Positions 13,501-25,500 of a stretch of DNA of 64,000 nt are shown here, one piece after another; the first letter of the stretch is position 1; each line of letters opens with the position of its first letter. The DNA lies in contig NC_092200.1 of NCBI RefSeq assembly GCF_043641665.1, positions 6,047,694 to 6,111,693 on the forward strand. The letters run 5' to 3'. Source of the DNA: Enoplosus armatus (lineage: Eukaryota; Chordata; Actinopteri; Centrarchiformes; Enoplosidae). The notes under the pieces were generated by a model, which saw nothing but the letters and a program-made list of their open reading frames with translations, was not told the origin of the DNA and ran no database searches. Position numbers and translations under genes: made by a program.

Positions 13501-16500
13501 AAAAGTTGGGAGTTAAGACGGTAAAAGCTTTAAAACGGAACAACAATGGTGTGACACATGCTGCTGTAGACATGCTCTGTGCCCTTATGTGTGTAAGTAT
13601 CACCTAAATATCTAGACCAAATATATTCATAAATATCAGCCATTTAACATGTTTGTCTTTTTTTAATGCAGTTTTGAATTTTGGGTGAAATGCTCAACTC
13701 CATTGACTGATATCTTGCTGTTTGGCTGACACCTTTTTTTTTTCTCTCATGTTTCTCTCCAGCCGATGCACGATGACTATGACCTGAGGCAGGAGCAGCT
13801 GAACAAGGCCTCTCTGCTGTCCTCCAAGAAGTTCCTGGAAAACCTCCTTGAAAAATTCATCACTAATGTGGTACATTTCTTTTTATTGTCATCAAGCTGA
13901 TTGCAGCCTGAACTTAGGAGAATTAGGAGAATTATTTTGTATAGTTTCATCAACGTTTTTTGTGTTTTTTCAGGACCATGGAACAGGAGCTTTGGTCATC
14001 AGTTCCTTACTGGACTTCTTAACATTTGCCCTGTGCGCGCCCTACAGTGAAACCACAGAGGGGCAGCAGTTTGACATGCTGCTTGAGATGGTTGCCTCCA
14101 ATGGACGCACTTTGTTCAAACTCTTCCAGGTAGTTGATTTGTGTGAACATGCTGTTGAATAAACCTTTCTGCCCTACTATGATAGTAATATGATTGGTAT
14201 AGATTCAGTCGTGTTGTGTTGACTGTCGTCCTTATCTCTAGCATCCCTCCATGGCAATAGTGAAGGGAGCAGGCCTGGTGATGAAGGCCATTATTGAGGT
14301 AAACCTTTCTGTGGGTTAGGTGGTTTACCATGTGAATAATTTCATGATGGTTGGATTGTCTGTAGTGTTTTTGCTTCATCATGATAACCAACCTGTGTTT
14401 GTTTAAATTTAGGAGGGAGACAAGGAAATTGCCACTAAGATGCAGGAGCTTGCCTTGAGTGAAGGGGCTCTTCCAAGGCATCTGCACACCTCTTTGTTCA
14501 CCATCAGCGCTGACCAGCGGATGCTTACCAACAGGTCCAACCTCAATAAATCCACACACTCACTCACAATGATTTAGGAATTTGGATTTGTTAGTTTTAG
14601 CTGCTTTATTTACAGTTTTGTACTTCACTAATACTCTTATCCAGAGAAGCACTCCAGACTAACACTTCAGTTGTTACAGTAGTTAAACGAGAAGATGCGT
14701 TCCCTAACAAATAAGAAAATGGCTCAGCTGCTTATGTCAGATTTTCTTCTTCAGGCAGCTGAGTCGTCACCTTGTGGGCCTGTGGACGGCAGAGAACCCA
14801 ATTGCCATGAACCTCCTGAAGAGGATACTGGTAAGGCTACAAATCGGCTCAGTTCAAACTTTTAAACAAACATTTGATATCTGTCCAGATTTAATGGCAG
14901 AAGCTATTAGTATAATGATGATGATACAGGCAAAGCACTCCAGGATGTAAGCCAATGCTGTTCTCTGGCAGCTGAAGCACCCTGTTTCAGTCTTTACCCA
15001 TTTCATTATGTCTTGTGCGCTCTCAGCCAACAGGCCTGCTGGCGTACCTGGACAGCCCTGACCCAGTCCCAGAGAAAGATGTGGACAGAATGCACATCCG
15101 TGACAACTTGAAAATCGCCACGGTATCTGAACATCACATCTGTACATTTTTGCAGAGCGAACAAAAAGCTCAAAAAGAAAATATTTGAAGTCTATAATTG
15201 TTGTTATATATTTGTGTCCCACAGGATCAGCTAAATCGAAACAAGGTGCCTGAGTGGCAGCGAATAGCTGGCAAAGCGGCCAAAGAGGTGGAGAAGTTTG
15301 CCAAGGAGAAGGCTGATCTAGTGTTGATGCACTGGAGAGATAAAATGGGCATAGCCCAGAAAGAGGTGAGGATTTATTTTCCTTTCCAAAGGAATTGAGG
15401 GGCTGATTTACCTGTTATCTATCAGACTAGCTTCTGCTACTGCTGCTGACCTCTTATCAGGTGTCTCTAACTGTTGCTCCTCCTGCTGATGCTGAGCAGT
15501 ACTGCAGAATCCAGAGGCAAATTCAATAACACAGCTGCTGCTGTTATTTTGCATGAAAAGCGGTGCCAGCTTCTGATGCTGCCTGACCTTGGGGAAACCG
15601 CACTTGTCAAGATGCAATTATATGATTTTTCCGTGCCTTGCATATTTACTATTCAAACTGCTTGTACACATTTTCACATAAATGTCGTATTTAATGTTTA
15701 ACAGACACTTTTTCTGTAGCTATAACAAACGTTTCCATTATAGTGCATGAATATGACCAAAGTGTTATCTATATTCAGCGGTCAACTTCCTTTTAAAAGA
15801 ATACGTCTGTTAGGATGCAAATTTGATGACTAAGTGTCATAATTGCACGTAGTCGATGGATGGTATTTCAGACTGAGCCTAGTCATTCTTATAGAAAGTG
15901 TGTGGGTGGGTTGAGGTTGGTGGTGTCATCTGAACTGTTTGATAAAACCATGGGCCACTACTGCCAGCTCTTTGACGTTTCTACTTTCAAATAAAGCATC
16001 AAAACTCGCTTCACCTGAATGTCCGGAGCTTCCTTTTTCTTTTCTACACCTTTGTTTCGAATGACTCAAAATGGCTGATCAACTGCATATTTTGATTGGC
16101 TTGCTTTTTTTTTCACTGAATATTCCCTAATCACATCCGTCGTTTCATGTTTGCACCACATGCTCCATATATATTTGTTGTCAGCAATTCATTAGGTAGT
16201 CTTGGGAAATATATGAATCTAGTGGATAGTCAGCTAATAAATCTGAATGGTTCAGCGATAGTTTTGTGGGTCGATCGCTTAGTATGATGTACTCTAGTGA
16301 CCTGTGACCCTTTTTGTTTCGATTGATCTCTGTCTGATCTGAGGAACAATAATCTCTCTGTGTTGTCTCTGCCCCACCCTCCCCTTGTCTTGTATGGTTT
16401 CTCTGCTGTCAAACAATGCAGCAGGACAGAAATAACCTGGTAAGTAGGACTGACCAATGGGATCCATGCTGTTTTCTTTCCATGTTCTTTCTCTTGACAA

Positions 16501-19500
16501 TTTTTCCATCTTCACGTTACATATTGAGTGTTTCTTTAATTCAGCCAGGCGATGACGTATTATCATCTTCATTGTATTTCCACGTGTGTCTTCAAATAGA
16601 TGCAAGAAAAGTGAATAATATATTATACAGTAGACAATAAATGCATACATTTGAACACGTCTCTTCTTGTCCTGCTGCATGTTCAGAGTGCATGTAGTGG
16701 TTTGTCTTCTATAAATAATGACCACATTTAGTTTGAGACATGAGTATAATTACCATAAACTGAAGGACCTTTGCCAAGTGGCCTGTAAGGCCTCTGGAAC
16801 AGGATTTTACATTGCTGACACCATTTTTGATTTATGCAAGAAATTTGCCGCATTGCTTTATGGCACCAATTAAAAAAATGTTTACCTTGCAAGTAATAAG
16901 TGATATCCAACTTAAGGTTGTAAGGCTCGAGTACAACATCATCTTTGCAACAGGAATCAACAGATTTATGAGAATTTAATGTTAAGAAGCACAAAATGCT
17001 TCAAAGTGCACGCTCGCCAAATATCTGTCTCGCCCAGCAAGGATTACAGAGCGCACCCAATTCTGGGATCCCATCTTGGTTTTGTGTGTCATATTTTCAA
17101 TGTTGGTGCAATAATGATAATTGTTTTTGGGTGTTTTTTTCTTTTCATTTCTGGTGTCTGTGTAAAATGTTTCTCATGTTGGTCATTTTAACTTCACAAC
17201 TTTCTTCATGCCGTAAGCTGAAAAAGGACAAATGTTGAATGCTGTGAATAATAATGGACTGACTTTTTGCATCTTTTCATTCATTTTCAGAACCCAAACC
17301 AAAAGCCTGTCATCTTGAGGAAGAGACGGCAGAGAATAAAGATTGAAGTTAACTGGGAGCTTTTCTACTACAGGTAAAACTTTCTAGTCATAACAGTCTG
17401 AAAACAGTTTTTCCAGTCTACCATCCTAACCTGCTCTTCTGTCCTCTCAAGATTCCAGCTCGACCATGCACGGTCCAACCTCATCTGGAACCTGAAGACA
17501 CGGGAGGAGCTGCGGGACGCTCTGGAGGGGGAGATGCGCGCCTTCGGCGTGGACCGCGAGCTCGGCAGTGCCACCGTCATCTCCTGGAACCACCAGGAGT
17601 TTGAGGTTTGTGCTCAGCTGAAGTATGTTACAGTCACTGCTGTCTGGATCTCATGACTGTCATTTGATTATCAATATCATCAATATCAGACACACAGGCC
17701 AGACCAGCATATATATTGATACTTCTTTGAGTCCTACAGAGAAATACAGGGTTATTCTGACAACCAAAACAAATAGTGTGAGTGAAATTTGTCTGTATAT
17801 GTTGTTATTTGCAGGTGAAATACGAGTGCCTTTCAGATGAGATAAAGATCGGGGATTATTACCTGCGTCTGCTGCTTGAGGAGGATGAAAACGAAGAATC
17901 GAGTGCCATCAAGAGATCGTAAGGCAACAATACAACAACTGAACCAACTAACCGTAATATTATCATTCTGCACTGAATCCAAAAACATGCTTCTCCCTCT
18001 CTTTGCTCTTAGATATGAGTTCTTCAATGAACTCTACCATCGCTTTCTGCTTACACCCAAAGTTACGATGAAGTGCCTGTGCCTGCAGGCGCTCGCTATA
18101 GTCTATGGGAAGTGCTGCGAGGAGATTGGCCCCTTCACAGACACAAAATACATTGTGGGCATGCTGGACCGAGTGAGTACAAACTGCTACTGCAACGGCA
18201 AAGGATGTGTTTTTATGTCCTTTAATTAATCCTGAAACTCAATATACTCTTGTGTGGTTACAGTGTACAGACAAACTGGAAAGAGACAGACTCATCCTCT
18301 TCCTCAACAAACTCATCCTCAACAAGGTAAAAGCAACACTGTGTCTTAGAATTTCCTGTTCATTAACGCACATTTCTATCTCTTTATCTTGGCTAATAAT
18401 TCATTGTTTGTCCTGCAGAAAAATGTGAAGGAGGTGATGGACTCAAATGGAGTGCGTATATTGGTGGATCTGCTCACCTTGGCCCATCTGCATACCAGCA
18501 GAGCTACTGTGCCCCTCCAGGTAAAACATGGCTATAGCTTTTGAGTTATATTACATGAAAAGAATGGCTCTATTGATTTGTTGTAATTCAGTGTGTCAAA
18601 CAGAGGTCCTCTTAATTTCCACAGAGCAACGTGCTGGAGGCAGCGCCAGACATGAAGAGGGAAAGTGAGAAAGAGTGGTACTTCGGTAACGCAGACAAGG
18701 AAAGAAGAGGACCTTTCAGTTTTGAGGAGGTATGTGATCTTCTTAAAATGTATATATTGTATTTGTATAATAAAGTGAAAATTAATTAAAAAAAAGTTAA
18801 TGTAAGTTTATGCGATCCAGAGGAGATATCTTGTGAAATCGTTGAATTCCCTTGTTATTTCTTTCATTTTGGTCTCTTGAAGTTGCTGCAATTTGATTTT
18901 GAGTGGATTTTTTTTTTTTTTATTGTTGCTTTTCATGTTCTTTTCAACCACCCATACTTATCTTTGCGTTATGTTTTTACTTTTCCATCTCCAGATGCAG
19001 GAATTTTGGAGCACAGGTGTCCTGACAGCCAAGACACGCTGCTGGGCTCAGGGGATGGATGGTTGGCGTCCCCTGCAGGCCATCCCCCAGCTAAAATGGT
19101 GCCTCCTGGCCACTGGACAGGCAGTGATGAACGAGTCGGACCTGGCTACACTCATTCTCAACATGCTCATCACCATGTGCTCCTACTACCCCAGCAGGTG
19201 GGTATAGCAGAAAGTACCTATGTGGTTGTAAGTCCAGAAAATACCTCCCTTTTTATGGTTTTATACTACAATGGTTAATGGAATGATATTATGTGTGATG
19301 ACTTTTGGTTGAAACATTAAACCATTAGGCCGTGACTACAGCATGTTTATTTACCTTTTACTCAGGGACCTAGATAATGCCATTATCCGTCCTTTACCTA
19401 AGATCAAGAGGATGATCAGTGACAACGCTTGCCTCCCTCACATTGTTCAGGTAATTGCACAATCTGAATCAGATTTTATTTGTCAATACAATGATGTCAT

Positions 19501-22500
19501 ATCCGCTATGGTGAATTGCTGAAGTAAATAAAATGACATTGTTTTCCTTTGTCCACTCCAGCTGCTGCTGACCTTTGACCCCATCCTGGTGGAGAAGGTA
19601 GCTAATGTTTTGTACCTGGTGAAGCAGGACAACCCTAATCTGCAGCGCCTCTATTTAACTGGGGTCTTCTTCTTCATCATGATGTACACAGGCTCCAACG
19701 TGCTTCCTGTAGCAAGGTGAAAACACACAATAAATAGCATTTTGTACCAACATACAAACATGCTAAAGTTATCCCCAGAAGTGTATAAAGAATGGTAATT
19801 TTTAAGATATTTAGTCTTTTTATTCTATGAACTCATCTTGATATGATATTTTACACATTGCCACTAGTAACATGCACTGTTGATCGACCTCTGGGACATT
19901 CCTGTGGTTTCTTTAGGTTCCTGAAGTACACACATCTGAAACAAGCCTTCAAATCAGAGGAGGTAAAGTTTATTTTTGATACAGACTTTTACCTTATAAA
20001 TTACAATACAACAGGTTGTATCTTATGAATCCAACCTCCTTTTTAAAAAGAGTATTTGCGTGTTGTGCCTCCCCTCCAGTCTAAGGGCCAGGACATAGTG
20101 CAGCGTAGTGTTCTGGGACCGGTGCTGCCTGAAGCCATGGTGTGTTATCTGGAGAACTACGAGGCTGAACGCTTCTCAGAGATATTCCTTGGAGAATTTG
20201 ACACACCTGAGGCCATTTGGAGCAGCGAGATGAGGTAGATATTAGTCTCTATCATGTTAAATTAGTGTGCTTTTAAAAGGCTATCAGTGTAAGTCGGCAT
20301 GTGTTTTATAGAAATTTTGATAGCTCGTGTGTCAACTCTTCGTTTCAGGCGGATGATGATTGAGAAGATAGCTGCCCACGTAGCTGACTTCAGCCCCAGA
20401 CTGCAGAGCAACACGCGGGCCCTCTACCAGTACTGCCCCATCCCTGTGATCAGCTTCCCTCAGCTGGACAACGAGCTCTTCTGCAACATCTACTACCTCA
20501 GACATCTGTGTGACACCATCCGCTTCCCCAACTGGCCCATTCGAGACGCTGTATGTCTCTTTTTTTACTTATTTATCCAAGCTTGTGCTTCTTTATCAAT
20601 GTCCTGCTTGTGTTTTCCAAGAAAAGGCTTCTTTTAACATTGTGATCCACCACCGTTATCCCTACAGGTGAAGCTGCTAAAAGACACTCTTGAAGCCTGG
20701 AAGAGGGAGGTGGAGAAAAAGCCTCCCACTATGTCTATAGATGATGCCTACGAAGTCCTCAACCTCCCCAAAGGACAGGGGCAGTGAGTGGCCTTTGATT
20801 TGTTATCACTATTCGTCTTGTATACCAAATCATCTTTATTTATTAGTTGCAATAAACGTGGAGTTTGTGGGTGAGGATGGAGAGGTGGGTGGGATGTGGG
20901 AGATAACTTGTTTCAGTGTTCAGTGTTGGATAATGTGGAATTTGAAAATAGGACTCTAGAAGTGTTGACATTTTTGTCCCCAGGCATGAGGAGAGTAAAA
21001 TCAGGAAAGCTTACTTCAGACTGGCGCAGAAGTACCACCCTGACAAGAACCCAGAGGGCAGGGTACGTACTGTGACCCTTACTCACATGATATGTATGTA
21101 AGGGCTTACATAGCTTTATCCACAGATTTCATTTCAACTTGTATTTTTCAGGACATGTTTGAAAAAGTCAACAAAGCCTACGAATTCCTTTGTACGAAGT
21201 CTGCACGAATCCTGGACGGCCCCGACCCAGAAAACATCATCCTCATCCTCAAAACTCAGAGCATCCTGTTCAACCGACACAAACAAGGTATATAGATAAA
21301 TAAACTTTCTTTCATTTTTGTTTTGTTATTTCTACCTATACATTTTGAAGAATTTTTCTGAATTATTACAATATACAAAGGTTCATTTGAGTGTGTTGGT
21401 TGTGTTAGAGATTTTTAACTAATACTGCCTTTCCTCTGGAACTGAACAGAACTGGAACCTTACAAATATGCCGGTTACCCCATGCTCATCAAAACAATCA
21501 CAATGGAAACGGAGGATGGGCAGCTCTTCTCCAAGACCTCCCCTCTCCTCCCGGCCGCTGTTGAACTGGCCTTCCACACCGTGAACTGCTCGGCCCTTAA
21601 TGCAGAGGAGCTGCGCCGTGACAACGGCATTGAGGTGCACACACATTCACAAATCCTGAAATATCAGCCGGTCTAATTGAGACAGTATAGCTGTCCATCT
21701 TTACATAGACGTGTACACTGTGGTGTGTGGGGAACTGTGATTGAATGAATAATACATTTTTATATTTAATCAGGTGTTGTTGGAGGCTCTTTCTCGGTGT
21801 GTTGCTGTATTAACTGCATCCAGCAAGCCCGATGACATGGCTGTACAGGTAAAATGATCTCAAAACACTTAATTCACCAGTAGTCATCTTTCTCTTTAGA
21901 GATGAATACTGTACTGCTTGTAGTGTATTCTTTAACACTTTTTCAACACTTGAATGTGCCACAGGTGTGCGGGCACATCTGTAAGTGCTACAGTGTCGCA
22001 GCCCAGTTTGAGGAATGCAGGGAAAAGATCATCGAACTGCCCAATATCATCAGGGACCTCTGTCACATCTTGTTCTATGGAAAGGTGAGAATCTTGCATC
22101 TGCTATGTTTACTTTATTCAGAGTTTTCTGTCAGTCATTACAAAGAAAAATCGTCTTCTATATTTACTGATTTTCAACATAAATATGTCATTTTTACATT
22201 ATCTGTGAGAATTCAAACCATGTAGAAATTATGCTTTACAGCCTTCAGTTGCAAAACATTTAGGATTTCCTCTTTTGCTTTACTAAAGAGAAGTTTGTCT
22301 TTAAGCCATCCTCTTCTTCCAACATCTTCCATTTTAAGAAGAACAGTTTCTAACAAACAATCTCCTTTTTGCCATAAAGTTGTATTGAGTTGCCGTATAG
22401 TTGTATTGTAAAATGCTACATGTAGCACCTTTTTGATGTTAGCTTTATACTTGTTCTGCCGCCAGACAGCTTCCTATTTACAAATATGTATTTCTCTCAA

Positions 22501-25500
22501 CCTTGATTCATGTTCTCTGCCTCGCCTCCTCTCAGGGTCTCCCAAAAACTGCCACCCTGGCAGTACAGTGCGTGAGCTCCTTCGCAGTGGATTTCTTCCT
22601 GCAGACCCATCTGTACCACGCTGGTGTGCTCTGGCACCTGCTGGTCCACCTCTTCAACTACGACTACACTCTGGAGGAGAGCGGCGTGCAGGCGAGCCAG
22701 GACACAAACCAGCAGGAGGTTGCAAACAGCCTGGCCAAGCTCAGCCTGCTAGCTCTCAGCCGTCTGGGAGGCTACACCCAGACAACAAACACCACGGACG
22801 GGAACAATCCTGTTTCAGAGACCAACGGCATTGAGGGCACACCTCCAGAGAACCCCACCATCCGCAAGAGCTTAGCAGCCATGCTGACACCATATATCTC
22901 AAGCAAGCTGGGAACAGGACCTCCTGCTGAGGTATGTTGCACAGGTGGACAACCCTCCCTGGGTTGTGTCAGTGCTGTATGTCACCAAGCATTTACGCAC
23001 ATAAACCCCAACACCAAGCTGAGTTCCTCACGCCCCGTTGTGCATTTAGGTCTTGAAGCTGCTGAATAGTAACTCGGAGAACCCGTACTTGATCTGGAAC
23101 AATGGAACACGAGCCGAGCTGCTGGAGTTCCTGGAGGGTCAGCAGGAGGGAAACATCAAGAGGGTAGGAATAACATCTATACTGTACTTTTTTCTTATGC
23201 CAAACTTTATTTATTAAATTTTCACACAAACAATACATAACAAGTGGCGTGTCAAGCTTCAGTTCAAATATTAAATATATGATAGATATGGTAACAGATG
23301 CAGATTAAAGCCACGTTTGGGATTGATACTCAAAGCATGATTACTGATGTTTATATTATGTTAATGGTAATTTATCTAATTGTTCATTTCATATATTGAT
23401 ATAAGTATATAGATATTATTGATGAGCTGTATCAGAGTCATCATGCATCCTCTCTGTGGTCTCTTTTATAGGGCGAGAATGATGATAGCTTTGGTGCAGA
23501 GTTTGTGTTCAATGATCACAGCAAAGAGCTGATAGTTGGGGAGATCTTTGTCCGGGTCTACAATGAGCAGCCAACCTTTCCTCTTGAGGTGAGTAGAAAA
23601 ACCAGATAGTATTACAACCACATTCAATCAATTTTTATTGCTTGCCCTTTCTCATCAGTCTTCTGTCTACCAAAGAGTTTTTACGTGGAATAAAGACTGA
23701 TTAAAAAACTGTTTTATTGGTAGTGTTTTTTCATATTTAATGGTCTCTTTGGTTTATTTTCAGTATAGAATAGATTTTATAATAGACCTTTTGTAATGCT
23801 GTAATGTGTTTTGCCATCTCTGTTGTAGTACCCAAAAGCATTTGCAGCCAGTCTTCTGGACTACGTAGGCTCCCAGGCCCAGTACCTCCACACTCTGCTG
23901 GCCATGAGTCAGAGTAACAAGGTAGAGTCCCAGCAGCATGCTGAGAGGCTCCGCTTCGCTGAGATGGCTTTAGAGGCTCTCCGCAATGTCATCAAGAACA
24001 ACCCTGGTGAGAAATGACACTTCCTCAAGTTCTGCTTTGTCTGTCGAGGTGTTTTCATTTGGATGTCTTAAGTCCGGAGCTTCTTTTCTAAGCAGCTCGC
24101 ATTGTATAATTTCAGGTTCGGAGTCCGAGTGCATTGGCCATTTCAAACTGCTCTTCTCTTTGTTGCGGGTTCATGGAGCTGGAAGAGTACAGCAGCTGGT
24201 TTTGGAGGTAGAGCTTCTTGGTCCTTATATCTAATTACTGTGGTTCCCAATATGTCCCTGCATTTTAGTGATATTGGTTTCCTTTGCAGGTTGTGAATAC
24301 AGTGACATCAAACCAAGAATGCGTCAGCAACATTGCTGAGTCGCTGGTATTGTCCAACCTTCTGTTGCTGCTTCACTCGCTCCCCTCCAGTAAGAAGACT
24401 CTAAAAGATTTGTGCTTTTCTATACTTCTTGCGGTGTTGTATCTGTGGACTAAAACATGTTTTTTTTTTTGCATCATTTAGGCAGGCAAATGGTGCTGGA
24501 AACTTTGTATGCACTGACTTCTAACACCAAGATAGTCAAAGAGGCAATGGCCAAAGGTCAGTGTAATTCTGTTGTTTTTCTTTTTCTGAAGAATGCTCCA
24601 CATTTATGTGAATTCTGAGTGCACAGATGCTCATGCTAATCTGTTTGCTCCCCAGGTGCTCTGATCTACTTGCTAGACCTCTTCTGTAACTGCACGCATC
24701 CCCAGGTTCGCACACAGACTGCAGAGCTCTTCTCCAAGATGACCTCAGACAAGCTGGTCGGGCCAAAGGTCAGTCTGGAAAATTTATTAATAACATAAAT
24801 CATTCCTGTCCTTGTTGTGTTATCATGCATCATTTTCATCATTTGCTCTCTACCAAGGTGCGTCTAACGCTGATGCGTTTCCTTCCTGGTGTGTTCATGG
24901 ACGCCATGCGAGACAATGCCGAGGCAGCAGTGCACATATTCGAGGGAACACACGAGAACCCTGAACTCATCTGGAATGACAGCTCAAGGGAGAAAGTGTC
25001 CACCACTGTCCGGGAGATGATGCTCGAGTATGACATGAGCCCAGTTCGATACCCTATTTAACCAATAGCTATTTAAGTAGTCAAGAGTGTGACAAGTGTG
25101 TTATATTGGAGTGTCCTCACTGTCTAATATGATGCTTAATATCACGTTCTTTACTTTCTTACATTTTTCCAGGCACTTTAAACAGCAGAAGGATAATCCT
25201 GATGTCAACTGGAAAGTAAGTGTAATAATATATAACTTATTATAAAACAGTAATATATGACTTAATGTAACCATAATTTCTTGCTTTGTGTGCTCAGTTG
25301 CCGGAGGACTTCACAGTGGCTTGTGGAGCAGGACAGAACGAGCTAGAAGTTGGTGGAGTCTTCCTGCGTATCTTTATTGCTCAGCCAGGCTGGGTGCTAC
25401 GCAAGCCTCGAGAGTTCCTGGTGTCCCTCCTGGAGACCCTGACTGAGCTGCTGGAGAAAAACAACCCCAACGTGAGCTGCGTTATTGAGAAGCATTTGAT

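Noticed and set aside
25028..25061. Premature C-terminus of DNAJC13 ([10 protein letters not shown] then stop)
   Set aside because: It appears only if the exon 47 donor at 25028 is ignored. The splice 25027|25173 restores the conserved EHFKQQ reading.
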